64,000 nucleotides of DNA, from positions 1-64,000 of the forward strand of contig CAJURX010000009.1 in the NCBI GenBank assembly GCA_910589125.1, read 5' to 3'. The DNA comes from an uncultured Eggerthellaceae bacterium. GTDB lineage: Bacteria; Actinomycetota; Coriobacteriia; Coriobacteriales; Eggerthellaceae. Under the pieces are notes generated by a model. That model worked only from the letters and a program-made list of their open reading frames with translations, made no database searches and was not told where the DNA came from. The position numbers were made by a program, and so were the translations under genes. The first letter of the stretch is position 1. The number at the start of each line of letters is the position of its first letter. Of this stretch, positions 1 through 8,019 are shown piece after piece.

Positions 1-359
1 GATATTCCAAAACTTTTTTGAAAATTTTTTTCCGAGGCATCCCCGAGGGGCATCCGGGACGCGATCGCGCACGCGAGAAGAGCGGGGTGCGAGGGACGCC
101 TGAAGAAGGGGGGAGCACGAGGGAGGGAGGGAGCGGGCTCGAGAGCAGGGTGCGAGCCTGTAAGGCGGCGGGGATGCGCTTCGCCACTGTGCGGCATAAG
201 CGCAGCTGCGAAGGCGACCCTGATCAGGATGCGATCGCGCACCGGGTGTGACGGAGGGGATCCCCCCGCTTCGCTCGCTTCACGCTCGCGCCGGTCGAGG
301 TGACAGAAAGGGAAGGACGTCGCCAGATATCACAGCGATGATGCGGGTATGATGTCCTC
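1..359. other. Non-coding region upstream of cca
   Basis: No convincing gene. The first 36 bases are strikingly AT-rich, with runs of six and seven T. The rest is GC-rich and purine-rich. A 12-base direct repeat, GCGATCGCGCAC, occurs at 61-72 and 231-242. The open frame at 18-251 has no ribosome binding site, no family resemblance and a composition dominated by Arg and Gly, so it is treated as chance. Confidence 0.5.
348..353 (+). promoter_or_regulatory. -10 element of a probable leaderless cca promoter
   Basis: TATGAT lies six bases before the cca ATG at 360, so transcription would start on or next to the start codon. No Shine-Dalgarno sequence precedes that ATG, which fits a leaderless message, common in actinobacteria. 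No good -35 hexamer is visible. Confidence 0.45.
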
Positions 360-1730
360 ATGAGAGATGCAGCCATGCATAGACAACATATAGAGGTGCC
401 CGCATTCGGGATGGATGTGCTCCGAGCGCTGGAAGCGGCAGGGTTCGATGCGTGGTTCGTCGGCGGATACGTGCGCGACGCGCTGATGGGCCGCACCGCA
501 CACGATGTTGACATAGCCACCGACGCTCACTGGCAACAGGTACAGCACGCCTGCGCAGCTGCTGGCTTCGCAACGCACGAGACCGGCGTCAAGCACGGGA
601 CCCTGACCGTGGTCCCCGATGGCGAGCACGCCGTTGAGGTGACCACCTTCCGAACCGACGGCGCCTACCTTGATGGCAGGCATCCGAACGACGTCTCATT
701 CGTCACCTCCATAAAGGAGGACCTCTGCCGCCGCGACTTCACCATGAATGCCCTCGCTTACAAGCCAGATACGGGCATCTTCGACCCTCTGGGTGGCATC
801 GATGATATAGAGCAACGCATCATCCGCGTGGTGGGCGATCCCGAGAAGCGCTTCAAGGAAGACGCCCTCCGCATCCTGCGCGCCTGCAGGTTCGCATCGC
901 AGCTGGGCTTCACCATAGAGCCGGACACGCTGGTCGCCATGCGCGCAAGCAAGCATCTGCTGGAGAATGTCAGCCAGGAGCGCACGACCCACGAGCTGGA
1001 TGAGCTTCTGATGGGACGCTTCCCCCATGACGCCATCATGGCAACGGCTGACGTGCTCTCGTTCGCGCTACCGGAGATCACAGCCATGATGGGATGCCCT
1101 CAGCGCACGAAGTACCACTGCTTCGACGTACTCGAGCACACGGCCTGGACGGTGGAGCTCTCACCGCAAGAGCGCTTGGTCAGATGGGCCGCCCTCTGCC
1201 ATGACATGGGCAAGCCCGCAAGCGCATTCTTCTCCCCTGACGGCGTCGAGCACTTCTACGGTCATGCAGGCGTCAGCGCGAGCATCGCTCGCGGGATCAG
1301 CCGCCGGATGCTGATGAGCGATCGGTTCGCAGATGACCTCAACCTGCTCGTTCGCCTCCACAGCGAGACGATAGCCCCAACCCGGAAGAGCGTTCGCCGC
1401 TTCCTTGCGAAGGTGGATGGAGAGCCTGAGCTCCTGCGCGCGCTGCTACACCTGAAGAAGGCTGACATGGCGGCCCATGCACCCGCATACGCATGCAATG
1501 CTGATGAGATGGATGAGGTCGAACGCATGCTCGACCAGGTGCTCGCCGATGGCGCAGCATTCACCATCAGGATGCTCGCGGTGAACGGGCGCGACCTGAT
1601 GGATGCGGGCATCCCCCAAGGGCCGCAAGTCGGGCAGGCGATGAAGCTCCTGCTGGAAGAGGTCATCGAGGAGCAGATTCCCAATGAGCGCGAGACGCTG
1701 CTGGCGCGCGTTCGCACGCTGTCACTCTGA
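360..1730 (+). CDS. cca: CCA-adding tRNA nucleotidyltransferase with HD domain
   Basis: Adds or repairs the 3'-terminal CCA of tRNA in the cytoplasm. The 456-residue protein begins with the nucleotidyltransferase head, with the GGYVRD nucleotide-binding motif near residue 35 and the metal-binding DVDIAT motif just after it. A neck domain with an RRDFTMNAL motif follows, then an HD phosphohydrolase domain around residue 280 (CHDMGK). This is the usual class II bacterial architecture and length. The ATG at 360 is preceded by a -10 element at six bases; an in-frame ATG at 375 is an alternative start. The gene converges on the LysR gene and their stop codons overlap by nine bases. Confidence 0.93.
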   Translation: MRDAAMHRQHIEVPAFGMDVLRALEAAGFDAWFVGGYVRDALMGRTAHDVDIATDAHWQQVQHACAAAGFATHETGVKHGTLTVVPDGEHAVEVTTFRTDGAYLDGRHPNDVSFVTSIKEDLCRRDFTMNALAYKPDTGIFDPLGGIDDIEQRIIRVVGDPEKRFKEDALRILRACRFASQLGFTIEPDTLVAMRASKHLLENVSQERTTHELDELLMGRFPHDAIMATADVLSFALPEITAMMGCPQRTKYHCFDVLEHTAWTVELSPQERLVRWAALCHDMGKPASAFFSPDGVEHFYGHAGVSASIARGISRRMLMSDRFADDLNLLVRLHSETIAPTRKSVRRFLAKVDGEPELLRALLHLKKADMAAHAPAYACNADEMDEVERMLDQVLADGAAFTIRMLAVNGRDLMDAGIPQGPQVGQAMKLLLEEVIEEQIPNERETLLARVRTLSL

Positions 1731-2606
1731 GATGCCCTCGATGGCTTCCAAGAACGTCGCCACCGCTTTCGTTGCATCCTTCGCATAGATCAGGCCATAC
1801 GGTACCGTGAAGGCCTCTTCCGCGGGATGCACCTTGAGCGACGGATGGATGTCCTCCCAGATCGAAGGGCTGACCAGCATCTTCCCCTCCACCTCACACG
1901 CCGTGAACACATCCATGTCGTAGAACCGCACCGTCTCTAGGATGCAGCTGGTCCTATTCTCGAGCCAGTCGTGCATGACGTCGAAGTGGTGCGACACCCC
2001 TCGCTCCATGATCACGACCGCGCGCCCATCGAGGTCCGCCGCCATGAGCCGGTCCTTGCCGAAGAGCGGATGACGCTCTGACAGCGCAAGACCGAGCGCT
2101 TCGGTGCTCAAGAGCTTGAAGGCCGAATGGTCAGCATAGTTCTCAGAGAGGAAGAGGCCCTCCTGCATGTCGATGACGCTCCCCATGTCCTCGAGCGGAT
2201 AGTCGAGCGCCACCTCAGGCGATCTCAAGGAGACGATCTCCATCCGGATATCGGGGTTGCCGTCAGCGATGCGCATCCAAAGGTCGGGGAGCTTGCGGCA
2301 CTTGGTCAGAAGAGAGGTCCCAATGCGGATGCGCTCCTGTGACCGTCGCTGCATCTCTCGCGCACGCTCGATGGCAGCAGTGGCGCGATGCCGGATATCC
2401 ACAGCATCCTTGTAGAGCGACTCCCCCGCAGCCGTGAGCGCAACGCCCGTGCGGCTCCTCTCGAACAGCCTCACTCCCGAACGCTCTTCCAAGAGGTTGA
2501 CCTGCTGGATGAGAGCCGCAGGTGTTATGAAGAGCGCCTTGGCAGCCTTGGAGAAGCTCCCCAGCTCTGACGCGGCTATGAACGCATCGAGTTGATGGTT
2601 GTACAT
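1722..2606 (-). CDS. LysR-family transcriptional regulator
   Basis: DNA-binding regulator with an N-terminal winged helix-turn-helix (roughly residues 3-62: ASELGSFSKAAKALFITPAALIQQ, then LEERSGVRLFERS) and a C-terminal periplasmic-binding-like effector domain. About 294 residues, normal for the family. The start at 2606 is preferred over the upstream ATG at 2636 because GAGGAAGGG lies seven bases before it. The gene is divergent from the arylamine N-acetyltransferase gene across a 226-bp gap holding a dyad (2667-2700). LysR proteins usually control a divergent neighbour, so that gene is the likely target. The effector is unknown. Confidence 0.9.
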   Translation of the reverse strand: MYNHQLDAFIAASELGSFSKAAKALFITPAALIQQVNLLEERSGVRLFERSRTGVALTAAGESLYKDAVDIRHRATAAIERAREMQRRSQERIRIGTSLLTKCRKLPDLWMRIADGNPDIRMEIVSLRSPEVALDYPLEDMGSVIDMQEGLFLSENYADHSAFKLLSTEALGLALSERHPLFGKDRLMAADLDGRAVVIMERGVSHHFDVMHDWLENRTSCILETVRFYDMDVFTACEVEGKMLVSPSIWEDIHPSLKVHPAEEAFTVPYGLIYAKDATKAVATFLEAIEGISE

Positions 2607-2666
2607 AGCAACCCTTCCTCTCCTATCCCGCAACATGCCTGAACGATCGCCCTTTCGACACCTTCA

Positions 2667-2700
2667 TGAGGTGAGAGTATATAGCTTGGACCTCACACCA
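2667..2700. promoter_or_regulatory. Imperfect dyad, candidate LysR operator
   Basis: TGAGGTGAG (2667-2675) and CTCACACCA (2692-2700) form inverted half-sites matching at seven of nine positions, with an AT-rich 16-base centre containing TATATA. The dyad lies 61 bases upstream of the LysR start, in the divergent intergenic region where LysR sites are normally found. Assignment is inference from position and symmetry. Confidence 0.4.
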
Positions 2701-2832
2701 TATCAATGACGGATGCATTCACGACCCGCGCTCGGGCGGATACAGTGCGGAGACGGCACGAGGACATGCGTTGGGGGGGGCGGTGCCACGAGGCAGCTCG
2801 CGCCCAACAGGATCGCAAAGAGAGGAACGCTG

Positions 2833-3633
2833 ATGTTGAACGCAGAGCAAGCACGCGCATATCTCGAGAAGCTTGGATTCGCCGAGGCACCCGAGCCCAC
2901 GAAGGGAAGCCTTGATGAGCTGATCTACGCGCACCAGACGCGCATCCCATTCAGCACGGTCGCACTGCACCGAGCAGGCACCGCGCCCGACCTCGCGATC
3001 GACGCCCTCTACGACAAGGTGATCATCCGTGGGCTGGGCGGCTACTGCTTCGAGCTGAACAAGCTGTTCCAGGCGCTGCTCGAATCGCTCGGATTCAGCG
3101 TGCGCCCCGTGCTCTGCCGTGCGGTGCGCGGACGAGAGGGCAGGATGCCCATCAATCACCGCGGGATCGTGGTCGCCTTCGATGAGGGCCGCTACTCGGC
3201 GGATGTCGGCTTCGGCGGCCCCATGCCCTCAGGTGCGCTGCATCTGGCTGCTGGCATCGAGCAGGACATCAACGGAGAGACCTATATCGTAGAGCGCTCC
3301 GACCATGCATGGTGGAAGATCGACCGCATCACCAAAGCCGAGCGCGACCTGCATGACGACAACCTGCCCGCACGGCGCCAGACCGAGATGGAGCTCTGCT
3401 CGGCTACCGTCGAGGATATCGACTTCGCCGCCTTGAGCGGAGCCTGCTCACAGCCCGGCACGCTGTTCCGTGACCACGAGGTGGTGAACCTGAGGACGGA
3501 TGGTGGATACAAGGGCTACATGGATGGCGTGCTGACCATCCGCGACAACGGAGCCAAGACCGTGATCGAGATCGAAGGCGAAGAGGCGCAAGATGCCGCA
3601 CTCGAGGAGCACTTCGGGATGATGCTCAGCTGA
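2833..3633 (+). CDS. Arylamine N-acetyltransferase family protein
   Basis: Member of the NAT family, which transfers acetyl groups from acetyl-CoA to arylamines, hydrazines or related acceptors through a Cys-His-Asp triad. The Cys lies in RGLGGYCFELN (about residue 70), the His in INHRGI (about residue 109) and the Asp in SADVGFGG (about residue 124). 266 residues, typical length. ATG 2833 is chosen because AGAGG precedes it and homology begins there; the open frame reaches back to 2713 through sequence unlike the family. An eight-G run (2773-2780) lies in the leader. Natural substrate unknown; possibly a xenobiotic or biosynthetic acyl acceptor. Confidence 0.88.
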   Translation: MLNAEQARAYLEKLGFAEAPEPTKGSLDELIYAHQTRIPFSTVALHRAGTAPDLAIDALYDKVIIRGLGGYCFELNKLFQALLESLGFSVRPVLCRAVRGREGRMPINHRGIVVAFDEGRYSADVGFGGPMPSGALHLAAGIEQDINGETYIVERSDHAWWKIDRITKAERDLHDDNLPARRQTEMELCSATVEDIDFAALSGACSQPGTLFRDHEVVNLRTDGGYKGYMDGVLTIRDNGAKTVIEIEGEEAQDAALEEHFGMMLS

Positions 3634-3779
3634 GAGGCGAGGAACAGCCCGAGCGGAGCATCAGCTGTTTCGCGGAGAATCTGTGATGATTGCAGGCAGG
3701 CATTGAAAGCAGCGCGTGCGGTCTATACCTTGAACGCAAACATCTGTTCACCATATGCATACCTACGGGAGACCATTTG

Positions 3780-4568
3780 ATGCCTGCTGAAGAGAGAACG
3801 GCCGAACGTCCCACGCTCTCGAAGACCATCGCGACCATGCGCACACCGCACCCGTCGCTCACGATGCGCGCCAAGTGTGCGGCATCGCACCTGCGCGCCG
3901 CGATGCGCGAGCGCAAGGAAGAGCTGCGTGCGCGCCGCAAGCCGCACCTGCGCCGCATCACGAAGCGAGATGAGGTGGGCTACTTCGCTCCGAAGACATG
4001 GCAATTCTGGCGTGCGCTCATCACGAGCTTCTGCATCTTCACCATCGTGGGACATTGGCTCGAGATCCCCTACTGCACGTTCATGGACAGCATGTTCGGC
4101 ATCGTGGATGCAGACTACCCGGTCTGGTCCGACCCGTGGTACCACCCCTATTGGATCTACGGCATCGGCGCGGTCATCGTCACGCTGCTCGTAGAGCCGG
4201 TCAAGGAATGGATCGTCCTCAAGCGAAAGACGCTAGCAGGCGCTCTGGTGCAGACATTCATCATCGTGACCGTCATAGCCATGTTGACCGAGCTCATCAT
4301 GGGATGGCTCGTGAACCAGCCCGATGCCACGGGACGCTATCCCTTCTGGGACAATTCGCAACTCCCGCTCAACGTGTTCGGCCAAGCGTGGCTGGTGAAT
4401 GATATGGTCATCGGGCTCGTGGCGGTGATCTACGTCTGGCTGCTCTGGCCGCTCATCTGCGAAGGCTTCCAGAAGCTGCGCCCCCGCGTAGCGAATGGCG
4501 TGTTCGCATGCATCGTGGTCGGATTCGCCGCCTGCTGCACCGCATCGTACATCCAGCTTGCTCTGTAA
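3780..4568 (+). CDS. Membrane protein, putative ABC-transporter type IV (CmpB-like) family
   Basis: About 262 residues. A basic, Arg-rich N-terminal stretch of some 70 residues is followed by about five hydrophobic segments (around ALITSFCIFTIVG, IYGIGAVIVTLLV, TFIIVTVIAML, DMVIGLVAVIYVWLLW and GVFACIVVGFAACC). The layout and the PFWDNSQLPLNVFGQ-type loop resemble the poorly characterised PF06541 family of putative transporter or membrane proteins. Function is unknown; the family name rests on annotation rather than biochemistry. ATG 3780 has GGGAG eleven bases upstream; the open frame extends to 3690 without a better signal. Confidence 0.55.
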   Translation: MPAEERTAERPTLSKTIATMRTPHPSLTMRAKCAASHLRAAMRERKEELRARRKPHLRRITKRDEVGYFAPKTWQFWRALITSFCIFTIVGHWLEIPYCTFMDSMFGIVDADYPVWSDPWYHPYWIYGIGAVIVTLLVEPVKEWIVLKRKTLAGALVQTFIIVTVIAMLTELIMGWLVNQPDATGRYPFWDNSQLPLNVFGQAWLVNDMVIGLVAVIYVWLLWPLICEGFQKLRPRVANGVFACIVVGFAACCTASYIQLAL

Positions 4569-4673
4569 GCGCTGTGCGCAAGGGCAGCTATCGGATCGAG
4601 CGCTGCCGCTAAGCCTCCCTTGCCAGCCTCAGCTGAAGACACGGTCGCTCCAACCCATCAACAGCCTCTTCGG

Positions 4674-5297
4674 TCACGGTAGGCGCACGAGGGCTATCCG
4701 AGCCAAGCGCCCCTCCTCCACATCCACGAGCGCCGCAGCATGACCGCTCCCCCTCCGCGCTTGCGAGGGAGAGCCCGGGCAGAGCACGATCCGGCTCCCG
4801 ATGACCTCAAGGCGAGAGATGTGCGTATGCCCATGCACGCTGAGGTCGGGCACCTTGGTCCCGAGCGCTGGACGCAGCGGCGGCCGCCCACACAATGACG
4901 CCTCCATCTCCTTGGGGATGTGCTGCATGAAGATGTCGACGCCCTCATGGGTGAGGCTGCGAAGGTCGCGCACTTCCCCATCCGAGCACCAGTACGTCGC
5001 GTAGTCGTTGTTGCCGAGCACGGCCACCGTGCGCGCGATGGCGCCCAGCTCATCCAAGATGAGCTGCGATCCGATATCGCCTGCATGGAGGATCAGATCG
5101 CACGGACGCGATCGCACGCTCTCAGCATCCGCCTCGACGAGCGAGACGCCGCCCTCTGCCGGATACGACACCTCTGAGGCCACGAGGATGCTCCCCGCTA
5201 GCTCCTCATCGCTCCATGCACCTTCGAGCAGGTGATATGCCGGGTCGGGAAGGCTCCCATGCGTGTCGCTGATCACGCCTATCCGAGATGATGCCAT
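4674..5297 (-). CDS. yfcE: YfcE-type metallophosphoesterase
   Basis: Calcineurin-like phosphodiesterase of the small cytoplasmic YfcE/MJ0936 group. Metal ligands are visible in order: ISDTHG (residues 8-13), HAGDIG, GNND, then QHIPKE in place of the usual H-GH motif, and VHGHTH near the C-terminus. 207 residues. ATG 5297 follows GGCAGG at a reasonable distance; the upstream extension to 5423 overlaps a likely ogt terminator and is not family-like. Physiological substrate is uncertain; relatives hydrolyse model phosphodiesters. Confidence 0.85.
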   Translation of the reverse strand: MASSRIGVISDTHGSLPDPAYHLLEGAWSDEELAGSILVASEVSYPAEGGVSLVEADAESVRSRPCDLILHAGDIGSQLILDELGAIARTVAVLGNNDYATYWCSDGEVRDLRSLTHEGVDIFMQHIPKEMEASLCGRPPLRPALGTKVPDLSVHGHTHISRLEVIGSRIVLCPGSPSQARRGSGHAAALVDVEEGRLARIALVRLP

Positions 5298-5370
5298 GCT
5301 GACCTGCCTTTCATGATGCGCCTCCCTGACAGAGGCAAGATGCGCAAGCGGACCACGGCGTGGGTGCGAA

Positions 5371-5392
5371 GCCCTCCGCATGCGAAGAGGGC
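5371..5392 (-). terminator. Hairpin just downstream of ogt
   Basis: GCCCTC (5371-5376) pairs with GAGGGC (5387-5392), with a further small palindrome CGCATGCG between. It starts three bases after the ogt stop in the direction of transcription. No T-run follows, so it is an intrinsic terminator only by position. Confidence 0.35.
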
Positions 5393-5394
5393 GC

Positions 5395-6006
5395 TCACGG
5401 GGCAGTGCTCCGCTGGGGCACATGGAACGCGCTCACATCCACGCCCTCTGCCTGCAAGAGCGCGAGCTTCTTGCTGATGCCTCCCGCATAACCCGTCAGG
5501 CTCCCATCTGCGCCCACCACCCGATGACAGGGGATGATGATGCTGATGGGATTATGACCGACGGCGCCGCCTGTTGCCTGGGCGCTCATGCGCGCCTTGC
5601 CCAAGCGCGCGGCAGCCTCCTTCGCCACATCACCATAGGTGCGCACGCACCCGTAGGGTATCTCGCAGAGGATGCGCCACACGGTCTGCCGGAACGCGCT
5701 TCCGATGGGCGCCAACGTGAGGGCATCGAGCGCAGGAGCATTCCCTGCGAAGTACGCATCCAGCCACGTGCATGCCCTCTCGAGGTGAGCATCCATACCC
5801 TCTTCCAAGGGCGCATCGAGCGTGCCCGCGAAGTATTTCTGACCTTCGATCCACAAGCCCTTGAGCCCGTCATCAGCAGCAGCGAGCGTGAGCATGCCCA
5901 CAGGCGAGGCATACGAGCACGAGCGATAGCTTGCAGGTGCGCGCCGCACAGCTTGCGCAGGAGCAGAGGAGAGGGACGCATCGGATGTCATCGTGCGCGC
6001 CACCAT
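5395..6006 (-). CDS. ogt: Methylated-DNA--protein-cysteine methyltransferase
   Basis: Suicide repair enzyme that moves alkyl groups from O6-alkylguanine in DNA to its own cysteine. The acceptor site IPCHRV is present around residue 160, preceded by the FRQTVWRILCEIPYG helix-turn-helix and a GGAVGHNP segment; GSLTGYAGG follows. 203 residues, normal for Ogt. Its ATG overlaps the ribBA stop by one base (TGATG), so translation is probably coupled, which places a DNA repair gene as last gene of the riboflavin operon. Confidence 0.93.
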   Translation of the reverse strand: MVARTMTSDASLSSAPAQAVRRAPASYRSCSYASPVGMLTLAAADDGLKGLWIEGQKYFAGTLDAPLEEGMDAHLERACTWLDAYFAGNAPALDALTLAPIGSAFRQTVWRILCEIPYGCVRTYGDVAKEAAARLGKARMSAQATGGAVGHNPISIIIPCHRVVGADGSLTGYAGGISKKLALLQAEGVDVSAFHVPQRSTAP

Positions 6007-7205
6007 CAGAGGATGTGCCCCATGCGCGTGCGCTTCGTCTCAAGGTACGCACGGTCGTAGTCCGTAGCCGCGGCCACGATGGGAACGCGCTCGGATATCT
6101 CCAGGCCGAAGTCGGTGAGCTGATAGACCTTGTCCGGATTGTTCGTGAGCAGGCGGATGGTATGGATCCCAAGGTCTCGCAGGATCTGCGCGCCGATGTA
6201 GTATTCGCGCTCATCTCCCTGGAATCCGAGCGCCAGATTCGCATCCAGCGTATCCAAGCCCTCATCCTGGAGCTCATAGGCACGCAGCTTGTTCACCAAT
6301 CCGATGCCACGGCCCTCCTGCCGCATGTACAGTACCACGCCACGACCCTCATCGTCCACCATCTGCATGGCAGCATCCAGCTGCTCCCCGCAATCGCAGC
6401 GAAGGCTCCCGAACGCATCACCGGTGAGGCATTCGGAATGCACGCGCACGAGCACGTCTGAGCCATCGCCGATATCGCCCTTCACGAGCGCCACGTGATG
6501 CTCCCCATTCAGCGTGTTGACATAGGCATGCGCTTCGAAGTCCCCGTGCTTCGTGGGCAGCTTCGTGCGCGCCACGCGGGTCACGAGCACATCATGCCGC
6601 TTGCGCCATTCTTGGAGATCCCTGATGCTGATGAATGCGAGGCCCAGCCGCTCTGCCATCTCCGCAAGCTCAGGAGCGCGCATCATCGACCCATCCTCGC
6701 GCATGACCTCGCAGCACAGGCCGCACTCGCGCAGACCCGCGATGCGCATGAGATCGACCGTGGCTTCCGTATGCCCATTGCGCTCCAGCACGCCATTCTT
6801 GCGCGCCACCAACGGGAACATGTGGCCCGGGCGGCGGAACCATTCCGGCCGCGCATCCGCCTCCGCGCACTTCCGCGCTGTGAGACCGCGCTCTGCAGCG
6901 GATATGCCCGTCGTCGTCTCGATGTAGTCCACGCTCACCGTGAATGCCGTCTCATGGTTGTCGGTGTTGTCGCGGACCATCTGAGGGAGCCGAAGCCCAG
7001 CCGCTATCTCCTTCGACATGGGCATGCAGATGAGGCCCTTCGCCTCGCTGGCCATGAGGTTCACGTTCTCCGTGGTAGCGAACTGCGCTGCACAGATGAG
7101 ATCCCCTTCGTTCTCGCGATCAGGATCATCTATGCAGATGATGCACTTGCCCGCCTTGAGCTCCGCGACAGCCTCTTCGATGGTGTTGGTCTTGATGAGC
7201 CCCAT
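6006..7205 (-). CDS. ribBA: Bifunctional DHBP synthase / GTP cyclohydrolase II
   Basis: Supplies both precursors of riboflavin: the N-terminal RibB half (about 1-200) makes 3,4-dihydroxy-2-butanone 4-phosphate from ribulose 5-phosphate, with the acidic DDPDRENEGD loop near residue 25 and RNGHTEA near 165. The C-terminal RibA half opens GTP, with the zinc ligands in CLTGDAFGSLRCDCG and the RQEGRGIGL motif. 399 residues, standard for the fusion. ATG 7205 lies two bases after the ribE stop; the open frame reaching 7319 lies inside ribE and is ignored. Confidence 0.96.
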   Translation of the reverse strand: MGLIKTNTIEEAVAELKAGKCIICIDDPDRENEGDLICAAQFATTENVNLMASEAKGLICMPMSKEIAAGLRLPQMVRDNTDNHETAFTVSVDYIETTTGISAAERGLTARKCAEADARPEWFRRPGHMFPLVARKNGVLERNGHTEATVDLMRIAGLRECGLCCEVMREDGSMMRAPELAEMAERLGLAFISIRDLQEWRKRHDVLVTRVARTKLPTKHGDFEAHAYVNTLNGEHHVALVKGDIGDGSDVLVRVHSECLTGDAFGSLRCDCGEQLDAAMQMVDDEGRGVVLYMRQEGRGIGLVNKLRAYELQDEGLDTLDANLALGFQGDEREYYIGAQILRDLGIHTIRLLTNNPDKVYQLTDFGLEISERVPIVAAATDYDRAYLETKRTRMGHIL

Positions 7206-7207
7206 GC

Positions 7208-7861
7208 CTAGAATCCATTCTCTATCAAGGTGCTGATGGTGATGCCCGCGCTCTCCTGCGCCGACGCGCCCGGTGATGCTCCCAGCGCGCGGAACACGTA
7301 CTTGCCGATCATGTCGCATTCCACATTCACGATGTCCCCCAAGCGCTTGGTACTGAGGTTCGTAGCGGCGAAGGTGTGCGGGATGAGCGAGACGCCGAAA
7401 CCGCGATCATCCACGTCCGTCACCGTGAGGCTGATGCCCTCGATGGCCACCGACCCCTTCTCCACGATGGTCCGCGTGATGGATGCATCGGCCTGGATGC
7501 GCAAGCGGACGGCATCGGAATCCTCCTGGATGGAGCCGATGATCCCCGTGCCATCTATGTGACCAGACACGATGTGGCCCCCGATGCGCCCACCGAGCAC
7601 GGCGGCGCGCTCGAGATTGACCGGAGAGCCCGCTCGCAAAGAGGAGAATGATGTGCGGCGGATGGTCTCCGGCATGACGTCCGCAACGAAGTGGTCTGAG
7701 CCCAGAGAGGCAACGGTGAGGCAGACGCCGTTCGTGGAGATGCTGTCCCCCACGACCGTACCCGCGAGCACCTTCGCCGCCACAACACGGATCTGCGCAC
7801 CTGAGCCGCGCTGCTCGATGGCAGCAACGCGTCCTACCTCTTCGATGATCCCTGTGAACAC
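7208..7861 (-). CDS. ribE: Riboflavin synthase, alpha subunit
   Basis: Dismutates two 6,7-dimethyl-8-ribityllumazine molecules to riboflavin. It shows the two tandem lumazine-binding barrels of the family, each opening with a repeat of the form FTGIIEEVG and GGHIVSGHIDG; STNGVCLTV and EGISLTV are the paired motifs. 217 residues. The GTG at 7861 is chosen: GGGGAGG precedes it by five bases and the family begins (M/V)FTGIIE exactly there, so the ten extra residues upstream are not used. It sits 158 bp after ribD. Confidence 0.95.
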   Translation of the reverse strand: MFTGIIEEVGRVAAIEQRGSGAQIRVVAAKVLAGTVVGDSISTNGVCLTVASLGSDHFVADVMPETIRRTSFSSLRAGSPVNLERAAVLGGRIGGHIVSGHIDGTGIIGSIQEDSDAVRLRIQADASITRTIVEKGSVAIEGISLTVTDVDDRGFGVSLIPHTFAATNLSTKRLGDIVNVECDMIGKYVFRALGASPGASAQESAGITISTLIENGF

Positions 7862-8019
7862 AGGCACCTCCCCTTGTTCGCTTCGATGCATCGTAGCTTA
7901 CCTGAAAGGCTGCTGCGATCAGGACCGATCCAGTGGGCATCATGCCGTAACCCATCGGAGAGCGGTGCCGCGCGGGATGACCGGGATGCATGAGAGCGCG
8001 CAGCGGAAGCGCGCGAAGG
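7862..8019 (-). other. ribD-ribE intergenic region without FMN riboswitch
   Basis: A 158-bp gap, the only sizeable break within the riboflavin genes. I looked for the conserved FMN-riboswitch blocks (GGGTGAAATTCCC and CCGGTGA-type stems) on the minus strand and did not find them. A separate ribE promoter could lie here, but none is clear. Confidence 0.4.

Noticed and set aside
61..242. 12-base direct repeat GCGATCGCGCAC
   Set aside because: Only two copies, in GC-rich DNA, with no element between them; probably chance.
18..251. Open frame of 77 codons upstream of cca
   Set aside because: Arg/Gly-rich, no ribosome site, no family resemblance; typical of chance frames in GC-rich DNA.
3690..3779. 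N-terminal extension of the membrane protein at 3780
   Set aside because: No ribosome site before 3690; GGGAG stands before ATG 3780 instead.
7862..8019. FMN riboswitch before ribE
   Set aside because: The conserved aptamer blocks were not found on the minus strand.
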